In this document: positions 44,701 through 56,758 of the stretch, piece after piece
Position numbering within the stretch: the first letter of the stretch is position 1
How the letters are laid out: every line of letters begins with the position of its first letter
Assembly: GCA_011800805.1 (NCBI GenBank)
Contig: MPNW01000200.1
Coordinates: 3,922 to 67,921 of the forward strand
Reading direction: 5' to 3'
DNA: 64,000 nt
From: Hirudo medicinalis
Lineage: Eukaryota > Annelida > Clitellata > Hirudinida > Hirudinidae
Notes under the pieces: generated by a model
The model's database searches: none
Told to the model about the DNA's origin: nothing
What the model saw: only the letters and a program-made list of their open reading frames with translations
Made by a program: the position numbers and the translations under genes

Positions 44701-46341
44701 CATTCATCTGTTATTCTTTAATGTGTTAATATTTGCATTAGTAATTTGTGTCTTCTGTGGTATTAATCATCATCATCATCATCATCACCATCGTCATCGT
44801 CTCGTATGTGACATCCTTGACTCCAAGGGGAGAGCAAGAGCACAGATGTTTTTAAAATCCAGTTTGTTTTGATTCATTTGATCAAATAATTTGATTGGCT
44901 GAGCGTGTTTAAGATCTATGGCCACACTCTTATTATGAATCATAACCACTATCATAATTTGCAGCTCTTGCAAAGGATATTAGATGCTCGCTCCAATGTA
45001 TGCCACCTGAGTCTTGTGGATGCAAAACTCAACTTCATCAAGGTTTGGCAGTCACTGCCAGAGTTTGGACTCACTTACTTCATCATCAGACTTAAGGGCA
45101 GCAAAAAGGAGGTGAGTAACTCATGCCAACAAGAGTATAATGTTAATGTGAATGTAAGAATTACATGTAAATGTAAGAGTTAATGATCGAAGTTTAAATC
45201 AATAGCATGATAATAACGAATAAAATTGAAATGAAATTTAAAAGATGCTGTTGATGAGTAATTAAAATAAATAAATAAATTGCTTCCTCTGTTTAGGAAT
45301 TGTTGGCAGTGACCCCATCCCGACTGATCAGAATGGACATGACCAGAGGTGATCCACTGAAGACATGGAGCTACCAAAACATGAAGTCTTGGAGCATCAA
45401 CTGGGAAATTAAAGAAGTACAGGTAGTACAATCTGAATATTAGTAACTTTAAACTGTTGTCAACGAGTGAGCGTGCGGGTTGGACGAACGGATTGCATTC
45501 CAGCGGTCGTAATTCCCTTGGAAAGGAGCACTATATAAATGGTTAAGAAATAAGCGCCTCTGAAGCTGTGCATATGGCGCCATATAAATGAACTACACAC
45601 ACGTGGCTAGAGGTGGATGGTCAGAAAGATTTGTTTGTCTTATTCTTTAATTCATTATCTAGCAATAAATTAGCTGGAAAGTTCTTTTTATTTGGTGATT
45701 TGTATGCTTGTAGTTGCTTGGAACTGATGCAGTTCAAGTAAATAATTCTTAAAATGATGAATTTACTTTTGATGCACATCTAAACATATCTCTCCCCTTT
45801 TAGAGAATTGAGTCCAAAAATAATGACATGGCTTGAATTCGATACCACATAAATAATAGGACTATATAAAAACAAACATTGATTTGTATTTCTGTTTGAG
45901 ATCACGTGAGAATTTGAATTTATTTATGAAGTGGAACTGAAAAAAAGATCATCCAGATATGGCTGATGCGACAACTTTAGAATAAATAAGGTTCTTCACA
46001 ACTAATGAATATTTTAAAGTTTTAATGTTTTGAAAATTAAACAACTCTCCCATATTAATTCTTTTTGCAGTGTTAGTTGTGAAATTCTTATTCAAACATC
46101 ATTCCTTGTGAAATATTAATAAATATTCCTGTATTTCTATGTTCAATATTTCTAATCTGTACTTCTATTTCTGCAGGTGGTGCTGGAAGAGGAGAGTCTC
46201 ATATTCCAATGCCTGACAGCAGACTGCAAAGCGGTGCACGAGTTCATTGGTGGTTACATCTTTCTCTCCATGAGGTCTGCTGATGGCAACCAAACACTCA
46301 ACCAGGAACTTTTCCACAAATTGACTGGTGGTTGGGAATGA
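35774..46341 (+). CDS. FERMT: Kindlin (fermitin family), complete coding sequence
   Basis: FERM-type adaptor that binds integrin-beta tails and helps talin activate integrins at adhesions. Thirteen coding exons: 35774-35903, 38795-39028, 40494-40692, 42562-42789, 43000-43102, 43412-43519, 43628-43812, 43894-44012, 44086-44192, 44459-44695, 44965-45111, 45297-45422, 46177-46341. Total 2088 bp, 695 residues plus stop, close to vertebrate kindlin-2 (about 680), with all phases matching. F0: [14 protein letters not shown]1: [18 protein letters not shown]2 start: [17 protein letters not shown], then [16 protein letters not shown] domain: about 43894-44560 ([15 protein letters not shown] ... [10 protein letters not shown]). 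F2/F3: [41 protein letters not shown]. The integrin-contact Gln-Trp pair of vertebrates is Ser-Trp here. ATG at 35774 precedes the conserved F0 start; 5' noncoding exons are probably upstream. Confidence 0.95.
36350..36423. repeat. AAT microsatellite in kindlin intron 1
   Basis: More than twenty AAT/ATA triplets with a few interruptions. The unknown base at 36468 lies 45 bp further on, so repeat-driven read loss is a likely cause of the gap. Confidence 0.9.
36628..36677. repeat. Imperfect ATTCTAC/ATTCTAT repeat in kindlin intron 1
   Basis: Seven-base units TACATTC and TATATTC alternate about seven times. Confidence 0.8.
40193..40222. repeat. ATT microsatellite in kindlin intron 2
   Basis: Nine or so ATT triplets. 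Confidence 0.85.
41042..41325. repeat. 49-bp minisatellite in kindlin intron 3
   Basis: Units start at 41042, 41091, 41140, 41189, 41238 and 41287 (TGTATTAATTCAAATAAT...). Five full copies and a partial sixth, nearly identical, with a few substitutions such as TTATTATG to TTGTTATG in the later copies. Confidence 0.95.
41560..41768. repeat. 16-bp minisatellite in kindlin intron 3
   Basis: About thirteen head-to-tail copies of CATCCAATCACTGTAG with variants AATGTAG and CTGTATC. It lies 235 bp after the 49-bp minisatellite and shares no unit with it. Confidence 0.95.
44767..44800. repeat. CAT microsatellite in kindlin intron 10
   Basis: A run of CAT and CGT triplets 70 bp after the donor at 44696. 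Confidence 0.85.
45455..45600 (+). repeat. Interspersed repeat with GCGCCATATAAATG-type tail, copy 2
   Basis: Partner of the repeat at 16985-17110, in the same orientation and within the last kindlin intron. The tail GGCGCCATATAAATGAAC is the SINE-like feature; the GC-rich start (GAGTGAGCGTGCGGGTTGGA) is not matched in copy 1. Confidence 0.5.
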
Positions 46342-46380
46342 AACTGGCACTTGGTGCTACATCAACTGATACACATCCTC

Positions 46381-46386
46381 AATAAA
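46381..46386 (+). terminator. Poly(A) signal of kindlin
   Basis: AATAAA 40 bp after the stop codon, so the shortest 3' UTR would be about 60 bp. Longer ones cannot be excluded. Confidence 0.55.
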
Positions 46387-46399
46387 CCTGTGGACTCTG

Positions 46400-48520
46400 A
46401 TGGCTTGGATGAGAACCATTTCATTTGTAAATGTTTTCATGTTACATCGTCGATGCTGCAATGTCGTCGTGGGTCGTAATTTGCCGACGTAGAAGAGACG
46501 AATGCCATTTCGGGTGGCGACCAATTAGCCTGCTAAGAATATTTTCATTATTTTCTAGAACGTGGCTCTTTTTTGTCATGCAGTTTACATTTTATCTATT
46601 TTTCTTGCGTTCAATGAGAAATGTTGTGCTATATTTTAAGATTCGCTGTCATTATCGTCATATCGTCGAAATTGACAACTTGCTTAGAAATGCTATTGTT
46701 TTGATCCCAGCTTGCTCTTTACTATCTTAGTAACTAAGTGAGATATTTTGATGTATCTTTCAGCTTAAAGGCACATTGGTGTGTTTCAATCTCACCACTG
46801 CATGGTGAGGTTTCTATCTAACTTTGCATGATTTTTAAGGGTTTTGTTGTTATGTGTTAAGTTATGTTTTCAGCCTAATATGTTTGCTCTTGATGGTATT
46901 TGAAAAATGTAGCAGGATGATGTCTCGTCACGTGATCATTGTGACCTCTGTAATGAGTTCCAACTTTAAGAAAGGGTTATTTTTTGCTCGTTAATTATGT
47001 CTACCAATTTTCAAGAAATGAGATTCAATGAAGTCCTGACTCGGACAAGCTTCTTTGATATTAATTAATAGTTCGTCGATACATATTTATCAAATTGACA
47101 TTGTGAAATGCATAATGGTAGGTCATCTTCGTTCAAAACTGAGTTTTCTCTTGTCATCATTTGCGGGTCAAAGTGGCCATCGTCATTGCCTATCCACCCA
47201 TTTTGTTGCTTTTCCTGATGAAATGTGCACCGATACTTGAAAAGAGTCATGTTAGACACCCTCAACATTAGATTATAAGTAGCAGCGATGCAATCAATAA
47301 GCTATAATATTACTATTAATGTATATCAATGCAGTTCGATGTGAATGGCATCCGTGACGTGCAGCCCTGCATGTCATCTTTAAGGAGTTTTTGGATGTTT
47401 GTCTTCGCTGCAAATGTCATCGTTTGCATTGGACTTTCTGCATCATCTAATTATGTGTTGTCAGAATAAGATTCAGACCACTTGTTTTTCTGAGTAATAA
47501 CGTTTTGGCTTGGGCTATTTAATTCAGTTTAAAACTTATTTTCGTACATCCAAGCTACCGGATGCGAACAACATTACAATCTTTTCGAACTTCTTGGGAT
47601 TTGCATAATTTGCCAAAGGATATTTGCTTTCTCAGGATCTTTTAGTTTCAGCAATGTCAAACCCATCCTGCTCACATGTTTTGAGTATCCACAAGAATCT
47701 GCCTAACTCATCTGGAGGCAAAATGGCTAATCTTGGCTACTGGTTCTCAGCACGCATGCACACAACAATGCCCAAAAATGTATCACAAAACTTGTTTTTA
47801 CATAGTTCTAGGTAGTCACAAAGAATTCACTGTTCAACTATGAATCTCAAAGGCCATCGGGCAGGACGAGACAAACCATGATTGCCCCTCGTTCGTGGTG
47901 GATGACTGAATCGCTCGACCAAAGCAAATCGAAAGGAGCAGGGAATTCATTTGTAAAAATGTATATATCAACCATAAAAATTCCATGCACCTGATGTGCA
48001 TGACTGGACATCAAACCACATTTTGCAACGTTGCCTCCACCCCAAAGGCAGTGACCACAAACCACATTTACACCTCATCTTTATTTTGTAAGATTTCTTG
48101 AGTTATAGCTACTTGGAGCCATACATACAATATTGCAATGCATTGACACAGAAGAGGGATGAAAATAAATTATGACTGCTATTTATAACCAAACTCAAAG
48201 GTTTGCAAAAGAAAATTCTGACAACACTTGCAACTGGTAATTAAGGGTTGACAGGCTGATGATAATGATGAAAAGGTTACTTTTGACACAAAGGAAGGCA
48301 CTTTTAATAGATTACACATCAGATTAAAATTTTTCATTAAGCTTGTGACTGTCCTACAATCATGACAATAAAATTGTCCATTGATGCTATTTTTAATATG
48401 TCTTACAATCCAACCCTCTGCTCCAATGAGAAAGTCACTGGAGAAACTCATGAAGTTATTGAACCTGACCTATTATTTACATCTTACAAGGATGATAATG
48501 ATGATGTGGTGGTGATGCAC
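46400..48520. other. Intergenic between the converging kindlin and p66 genes
   Basis: Two kb with only short, unconvincing frames. Part may be alternative 3' UTR of either gene: a minus-strand AATAAA lies at 48086-48081. No repeat recognised. Confidence 0.5.
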
Positions 48521-48527
48521 ATGAACT

Positions 48528-48533
48528 TTTATT
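48528..48533 (-). terminator. Poly(A) signal of the p66 gene
   Basis: AATAAA on the minus strand 57 bp after the p66 stop codon. Confidence 0.5.
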
Positions 48534-48589
48534 TATGCTGGCATATTCAACAATAAGAATTCAGGGTTCAGTGATTTGAAAGAACGAGT

Positions 48590-50389
48590 TCAAGGCCTGC
48601 TATAGGGAGTGTGTCTGCTGCCCGAAACATTCTGCTTGACCAAAGACCTGTCTTTGAACAACGACGTAGATGGTTCAGCACCACTGGCCAGTTGCTTAAA
48701 CATAGCACCCATCTTTTCATTGTAGAGCATCAGTCTCTCCAAATCCAATGGGGGCTGTTGGTGAACATGTGGTGAGAGAATGCTTTTTGTGTTATGGGCA
48801 GTTTGAGGCAGTCTTGAAGATTTTTGTTGAAACTGTTTCTGGGGTGCCTGTTGCTTCTGCAACGATGTTAACTGGGAAGCAGGAGACGAGGATGCGACCT
48901 TCGCAGCTTGTTTTTCGTTAGACCTCGACATTCCAGGAACCGGCGAATTCCTGGCGCTCTGGACCACGGGAGCAGCCCTGAAGGATGCTGAGGTGGGATT
49001 CGGCAAGATGATGGCATCTAACTGTTGCTTGGCAGCCTCGAGTTCAGCCGCTAATGCCTTCTCCATCTCTCGTTCCTGCTGAGCTGCCTTGGTGAAGGCA
49101 CTGTTAAGTTTTTCTTCTTGATGCTTTGAGGCCACTCGTTTTCTTTCCATTCGATGACAATGTTCGCACCAGTAAACCTTTACCCCCGTTTTACCCGTCC
49201 TTTCGACCCATTTTGGAGTGAAATCTGTAGAACATCGAGCACACGAAATCAGCAAAGATGGCGCACTTCTCGACTCGACAATCTCCGCCGAGGAAGTATA
49301 AGCAGGATCTCGCTTGAGGTTTTCATTAGTCAGCAACCTGTCAACTGCTTGCTCCAGTCCCACTAGAGATATAAATTGAGGGCAAGAGGGATTTGGAACA
49401 ATAGACAGGTCGAATGGGCTAGCTCTCGGGCCAGGAGTTCGTATTAGGTCCCTTTCAAGATTCTTTTGAACAACCAATTTAGCAGCGGCTAACCTTCTAG
49501 CTGCTGTCTGTTCAACTAATGCAGCAGCAGCTTGTTGCTGTTGCTGCAACAACTTCCTCTGCTGTTCATGCAGTTGAAGTTGCTGGACTTGGGAACTTTG
49601 CTGATGGCTGGACCCATTTACTAGGAAGGTAGATTGTGGCTGATACCTTGAAGAAGCCTGAGAACTATGGTTACCAGAAGAAGTACTTCTGGATGAATTC
49701 TGAGTGGAATGCTGATTAACACTGCTACCCTTGGCATTATTTGTAGCTGGACCACCATATTTTCCTTGTTGTTGAGTTTGAGACCCTTTCTTTGCTACAG
49801 CTCCATTCTGCATCTTAGCAGACTGATGTCTGTTCTGTTGTGAATTAGGGTTACCATAATGTTGTTTATCTGCATATATGCCATTGCTGTCATGGCATGA
49901 TTTGTGATCTTTTTGATGACTCAACTTTATTTTTTGAATTAAAATCAGATTGACCTCTTCTATCCTGAGTTCGGCCTGTAATTTAGCAATATATCTCCTC
50001 AGATCATCTTTTGTTTCAATGCTCAAATCCTTGAGTGCTTCCTCATCTAAATTTTCTTTTTCTAATGGAATTGATTCCACTCTTGACTGGCGGCTTGGGC
50101 AACTTAAGTCTACTGGGACATCTTCGTCATCTTTCGTCAAATCAACAGATACATATTCTGATGGTGTTGACCTTCCAACATAAAAAGAACAAATGTTTTT
50201 TCAAGCACAAGTTCACAAAGAAATCTTACAAAGACAATAGCTAAGTTAGCAGAATTATAATTTAACAAATTGCTCCATAAACATCATGTTCATGATACTA
50301 GAAGATAGTAAATAAAATATCCATTGTGTCAGAGAGAATAACTGAACTGACCTGGGGCTACTCCTGCTTGTTTTCAAGTTCAATGCCAT
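48590..50389 (-). CDS. GATAD2: p66/GATAD2 subunit of the NuRD co-repressor
   Basis: Two coding exons: 50389-50352 (ATG, MALNLKTSRSSP) and 50171-48590, joined in phase 2, giving about 539 residues. In NuRD, p66 bridges the MBD2/3 module to the CHD remodeller. CR1: LRRYIAKLQAELRIEEVNLI, the coiled coil (about residues 59-99) that pairs with MBD2/3. Middle: Gln/Ser-rich low complexity. CR2: RRLAAAKLVVQKNLERDL, FISLVGLEQAVDRLL, then a GATA-type zinc finger with Cys at about 323, 326, 348 and 351 (CARCSTDF ... YWCEHCHRM), followed by the conserved helix FTKAAQQEREMEKAL. The order and spacing match vertebrate p66. Two PxDLS motifs (PVDLS about 32-36, PFDLS about 265-269) are of the type that binds CtBP. 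An ORF start inside exon 2 would be a TTG; the upstream exon supplies the proper ATG. Confidence 0.92.
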
Positions 50390-50409
50390 TGTTGTAACAA
50401 CTTACAAGT

Positions 50410-50770
50410 GCCTGCAAGCACAATTTAAAAAAATAATCACATTTTCCTGGAAAATATTAATCCAACAACTACTTCTCATCAATATCAATGCTCAAATTGA
50501 TGAGGGACCTGGACATTAGTCACATCCGTCAAGGGTCATACGTCATTGGCTCGGTCAAGTCCGGGCAGCGAAAATAATCAAATCCGACGAAAATGTGGTA
50601 CAAGGTAGCTTTTAAATTGCCGCCGTGAAGCAAAAAAAAACACTCCAAACTCAAATGATCCTCGCAATTGGCAACTAACCCTCGCGTGGGCCGAACTACC
50701 AGTGGTGCACTGAATGATGAGCGGAGTCCGGACCAACTAAAATAGCGCAAGTCAAAAGTTTCCACGAACG
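50410..50770 (-). promoter_or_regulatory. Probable p66 promoter region
   Basis: A locally GC-richer stretch just upstream of the p66 ATG. On the minus strand it contains CCAATGACGTA (50549-50539): an overlapping CCAAT box and CRE-like site, about 150 bp before the ATG. No TATA box. The start site is not known. Confidence 0.4.
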
Positions 50771-53700
50771 TTTTTAAACAGTAAACCTAAATTCATCGAC
50801 CGTTTCCGATATTATGTGGCTATTGAGCGGGCTCGAATTTGTATTTACAAACAGAATTTTTTAAGTAAAACATCAACAACGCGTACAACAATCGGAAGCG
50901 GCCAGGATCCTGCTAAACTAGTAGCCAGCTTTGACTGGCGTCATTTCGCGTCATGTATTTAATTTACACTTTTTATATTTTCCACCCTTTTCCGGGAAAC
51001 ACAAATTGCGAAAATTTTTGAATTAAAATTGTCATTAAATATTATTTTAATTTGCCACCTCCTCAGAAACCATACTTTGTAAAGCTTTGATGGAATTCTC
51101 GCACAGTAGTACATTCAACGAAACCTTGTTTCACTGTCCTGGCAAACGTAACTTTATCGTTCCCAACTTCTTACAACTTTTTATACTCTGTATGAATTTT
51201 CCTGCTAAAAAATACCTCATCGCGTATAATATCATGCTTTGTTTATAAATTGTGATGCTTCTTAAAGTTTGTGGCATAACTAAAACTTTCGATCTTTTGA
51301 CATTTGTGAATATTAACATAAATCATCAAAAATTAGTTATTCTACTTATTTTAAGTAAATGTTATTTTAAATTCATTGCTTTCTATAATTTGTATCAAAC
51401 TGGTGTAGACAATGTTTCATTCTCTTTAATTTAATACAACAATCAAGTAATAAAACCCATTGCTAAAAATTCTATTTAAGTTGCAAAATCTACAAATTTC
51501 TGTTATATTTTTTGTTGGTTATTCACCTTGCCGTTTATTTTTTCCTCATTTCATCGTTTGGCTTTATTAGCTCGTCAGAAGCTCAGGGCTTATCTTAAGT
51601 ATGATTATTTGGACATTCATGATAAAATTGTTCAATAGCTCCTAATTTTCCGAATGTTGTTTTTACATTTGACCAGCACCATAAGACCAGGAGCGGTTTT
51701 TGCGGCATAAAAAAGTATCGCCTTCCTTGGGAAGTTTCCATACTCAGTCTCTGTATTTACCGATAACTATGTTAACATTTATGGTATAAATGATCCTTTC
51801 CATACGATCAATTTTATCCCTCGCAATAAGCATTCACGTCATAAAATTAAGGAGATAAAACAAGTTATCAAAATGGCAACCAAATGCAAAATCTTCGTCA
51901 ATGGAAACTTAATTTTTAGGACGCCGTTTTAATATCAGGAACACGGGCAAGAGAATATGGGCATCTTTTGGTCTCTTTGGTCACAGAACTTCATTATGGT
52001 CTATGAAATTCAGGGGTTTGGTCTGGAACAGGGATTTTTCCTCCCTTCGCAGGATTTTCTTAAAAAAAGAAAAACAAAAAAACAAGGGTCATGAGAAGGC
52101 CAATTGGACACCCGGCTGTTGGGCAGCACCCCTCCAATGACGAATTACTGGAAATCACCGGTCTGGATGCAATCGTCTGCTGAACATATTCGAGAAAAAG
52201 ATTGGTGTGCAAATTTATTACTGGTTAATAATTTAACGATCAGTTCAATAAAGTAATTTATAAGTCATTTTAGGTTTAACCAATAACCCGATAATATAAT
52301 CCTTGGTAGGTTTGCCTTCCTTTCATTTCGAACAGCTTCAACGTTGTTGATAATATAGATTTATACTAAATGCTTTTTTTAAATTTTATTATAAAACTAT
52401 TTTATTTTATTAGTAAAAAAATATTTCTTCATAAATGACATCAAGCTCTCAGCTGATTTTTTGCGTAAATGCTGACATTTTTTTCATACTCTTAGAGAGA
52501 TTATGAAGGGAACATAATTTTAGCAAATTTTCAGTTTTTTTTCACGTCATTTCAGCAACTTTCGGTTTTAAAAAATAATTTTTAAAAAAATTTGGGGGAA
52601 AAACTTAGTTTGTCTTTTTCAAGATTCCTTCAATATTACCCGACGAAATTTAAATTCTTGTTAGATTCAAAAATTGAAGTCTCATGCTTCAATGTTGGAA
52701 AATCAACGATGCTCCTAGATTACCTAGCAAACTACTTTCTTCTCGGTTCAAAAAGTTTTACTAATCTCCATAATATGCCCATTTGCATCGTAAATTCAAT
52801 GTGATGTCGATTTCTTAAGCTCCGTTACAAATCAATTATCGACGATTTTTTGTGATAATGTTACCTAATGAGGCAAAAAAAAATAATGGGTGATGATGCG
52901 ATGTTATGTTTGAGAATAAAACAAAATTTATAGTAATTTTCAAATAATCATTATTTTTTATGTTCCAATTACATTAATAACATGCTTGAGAGTCTAATGT
53001 TAGCAAAACCAAATTTTATAAAAATATAATAAATTATTTAAAAGTTTAAATTTTTACATTAATTGCAAAGTTTGTCTTTTGGAAAAATGGATATTATTTT
53101 AAATATTTGTTGCATATGCAAATTTATGATTTTGTCGCAGGCTTGAACTGCAGGTAAATGTTATTCGCACAGCCACTGATTCTATTCGTCTGCGCGGTGT
53201 TTGAAAGGTTTGCCTTGTCGATCGTGATTTGAAAAAAGAAGAGTCATCAGAGTATTCAGTTAGCAAATGTCCGCTTTAATTCTTATGTTGCTTAATAATA
53301 TAACTATATTTATTTGATTATTTGCAATCGGAACGCGGTGAGTCACATTTGCTTAAAGCAAGTTTGTTATTTTAGATCGTCAGTAGCCAATGATTTTTGT
53401 ACAACTTTTAAATGCCATTTTGCAAATAAATAAACCCAAATTACAAATCTGGACCGAGCCAACTCTATGTTTGCGCAGAATCTCGTAGGTACTAAATGTT
53501 ATATTACAATACATTAGGTAACACATGACATTCAAATTACGTCGATGCGGATATTGGGTAATAAATAAAAAAAAAAAAAGGTGAATTATCCATACTCAAC
53601 AAAATAATGCTTGAGGCGACATTCTTAACATCATGACTCTTAAAGCGATGATAAAGTCGTTTTTCACATGGAAAGTACAAAATTCTTCAAGTAGCTCTCA

Positions 53701-54007
53701 AGAGCTCCCTATAGTGATGCTAGATGATAATAATCGAGCTGATGATGATATATCTTGCACATAATAATACCTAAAAACTCATGATGACGCTCGAAACACT
53801 TGAGAAAGTTTGCTTCGAAAATATTTGCCTGATGACCGGGACCAATTATTTTTCATGTGAAGTGATCCGAGCCATTATCTGTGGATTACAGTTGAATGAC
53901 GGTGACGGGCCTGGGGAGAGATTTGGTTGAGGCTGAATGTAGATAATATAGATGTCTTCACGACTTTAATCGTCTAAGAAATTTAATTCCATCCATGGAT
54001 TCATTTG

Positions 54008-54130
54008 AGAGGGGGGGCCTTCCCCTGACTCCTGGTGCACTCCTTGACTTTTGGTGAGAAGCAAAAAAGTCATCTCATCAGGTCGAGTGAGGGTTTTCTC
54101 AACACCCTATCCCCCTCTAGGAAAAGATGA
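54008..54130 (-). repeat. Interspersed repeat of unknown class, copy 2
   Basis: On the minus strand: ATCATTTCATCTTTTCC, AAAACCCTCACTCGACCTG, TGACTTTTTTGCTTC and CACCAAAAGTCA, in the same order as at 63238-63340. Confidence 0.6.
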
Positions 54131-55756
54131 AATGATTCTACCATGCAGAATCTAGAATTTATAAGTATTACGTGGAACAAAACCATTAATTGATTAATTA
54201 TTGATCAAGTTGAACAACTAATCAGATTGGTTTGTAATTAATTCAATTAATATTTTATATAATGTTTTTCAAGCCTCTTGTTCTGCATAACCCAACACCC
54301 ACATCTGTATCTCTGAGTTTTGATGATGGAAGTATTCTGCTATGTGAAAAGTGTAATAGTGTAATAATTGATTAGGATGATAATTATGCTGTTATTATTG
54401 TTGTTACTGATTCATAATGCTTAATAAACCAAAGCGTGCCTTCAATTAATTCCATTTCAACCTTATGTTGTTGCATAGAAATGATTAATCACTACTGAGA
54501 TCCATTCGTGCAACTCCGATTCTCCTGAAACCTCAGCCGGTGAGTTGCAAACTAATTCAGGTAACATGCCTGCTCCTACAGGTGTTGCTATCTGTTCTAG
54601 CCTGCCCACGTCTCAAGAGAAACTCCACGACTAATTGAAACTGAAGAGAATAAGTTAACTGAGTGAACGAGTTGCATGGATTTCCGTGGTATAACACTAT
54701 CTATTATTTATTATTATGTATTATTATTATTATTTGTTACTATCTATTATTAAGCTATCGATGACTTAATTAATTATCTAATGCATCGCACTGGAATAGA
54801 ATATCAAGGGCCTGTGGTAACAACAGCCTTTCTTGTCATCGTCATCATCACGTCCATCATCATCGTCACCACTATCACCACCATCACCGTGAGTATAAGG
54901 ATGCCTCATGGAGTTCTTTGATGCGCCGCTGATGGTTGTTTCTTCTTTTTGTTCCTTCCATCACTTTCTCGTTTAATTTGTAAAACATTAAACGTGTCTA
55001 ACCTTCACTCACATTTCCAAAATCGTCATCATTATCATCATCATTACCATCATCAATGTCATCATTGTTTGTATTATTTCTTTTCTTTTTTTAATACAAC
55101 CCATGATTGACATGATACCTTCATAAACATAAAAGTGGTTATCGTTCAGTTAAAGAGTAATTATATTGATTTCCTTAAGAAATTATAAGAATATCGTTCT
55201 TAATTTTTATTCTCAAGTCTTCGCCTACGAAGAAAGCACGAACATTATTATTGCTGACGATTCAATGTCGTACTTGTTCGGTTATCGAAACTCACAGGTT
55301 CTTAAATCACCTTCCCTCGGCTCTACAATGCACTAATCAATCTGCTTTTCTTTGATCTTCGCCATCCAACTTTGCAGATACTTTTATTTGTTTGAGTTCA
55401 TTGTTAGTCATTTTGTAGGGGAAGCACTTGTGTGGTCGTGGTAGATGGTTGGATGGTATTGATGGATAAATGGTGTGGGATTGAAAAGATTGAAAATATA
55501 GCATCGCTTTGGGACCCACTTTAATAAGTTATTGTAGTCGTTAACGCGATGAATCGACGAATAACACATTCGTTAATGACATCATAAAAGCTGTTGACTT
55601 TACCAAGTAAATAATGACTTACTCTGTTTCACGTTCGTCTGAGTACAATCGCGATCATCCCTACTGACCTTAAAATGATATACGACAATCATATCTAGTA
55701 ATGTATTAAGTAATAAGGCATTGCGTAGGTGGTGATGGTCCGAAGATACGTCCTCG

Positions 55757-55777
55757 CAGTGGTGATGGTGGTGGTGG

Positions 55778-55808
<31 letters not shown>

Positions 55809-55818
55809 AATGATAATA
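55757..55818. repeat. GGT/GAT microsatellite
   Basis: GGT triplets grading into GAT triplets; the reverse strand reads as poly-His. Confidence 0.9.
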
Positions 55819-56758
55819 TAACAACAATAATAATAAAAATAATAACGGTAATTGGCGTAAAGAATTGTTGTATTACTTAGTCTATTATGTAAATTAATCT
55901 ATGAATTTTCAAGCCGTCATGGTTAGCGTTGCCTTATTTATTGGGTCGCGGAGATCACTATCGGCATCGTCATCAGCAACATCGTCATCATCGTTACACA
56001 TGAAACAACTTCATAGCTCATATATCTTTTCTAAGATGTCATCGACAAATCACCTTAAGGACAGCACAATTGTTTTCTTTGAACTTTTAAAATTGTCCTC
56101 TTACTTTTTGGAAGATCTGCTTTTAAGTTTACAATGTTTGCTCAAAAATGCCATTTGTGCTCAATTTGTACTAATTGTCTCATCCTTTCTAAATCATTAT
56201 TATTGTGTTATGGTTAGATTATTAAGTTATTTAGTTATATGTTTGAATTATAGTTTTTATTATTAATTGTCTTCCTATTATCAATAAGTAAATAAATGTA
56301 TTTTAAATAATTTTCCATCTCAGTACGTTTGTTAGTTGGACGTTGTAGGATATATTCTGTTATATTCTGGATACATTTGAACACATCATGAAACTCAATT
56401 TTAGTCTGAGTTGATAAAGTAGTGTAATATTTCACATAATGTCTCTTAACAACTAAGACGTAATCCTCTCCGAACCCTCAATTTCATATCCCCAGTGTTA
56501 TATGCAAACACAAACATCGTATTTGTTCAAAGTAGTTTTAATTTTGTTTCTTTTAAAAAAGACACAATGAACAATTTAATTGATTTCAAATTCTTAACCA
56601 ACTGCATGTTTTGTTTTGTCATCAGGCAACGGAATAGTTCTTCGAGCTATTTTTTTTTAAAGAATGGAAACAGCAATGGGAAACAATAACCACAGAAATC
56701 TTTTGGTATCCTTGTCAAGAAAGAATTTAGCACGTCCTTAATATTTTGGAGAAACAAC

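Larger units (their letters stand above)
50800..56700. other. Intergenic between the divergent p66 and FAT genes
   Basis: Nearly 6 kb, AT-rich, with no coding sequence that I can support. It holds one interspersed repeat (54008-54130), CAT/ATG microsatellites (54835-54890, 55030-55075, 55757-55818) and several A- and T-runs. Open frames here are short and His- or Ile/Phe-rich. Confidence 0.55.

Noticed and set aside
46431..46730. 99-codon plus-strand frame after kindlin
   Set aside because: Hydrophobic random-looking translation of AT-rich 3' flank; no homologue recognised.
47847..48065. Cys/Gly-containing minus frame between kindlin and p66
   Set aside because: Short, starts with a run of unrelated residues, no splice or domain evidence.
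55600..55827. His-rich protein frame
   Set aside because: It is a translation of the GGT/GAT microsatellite on the other strand.
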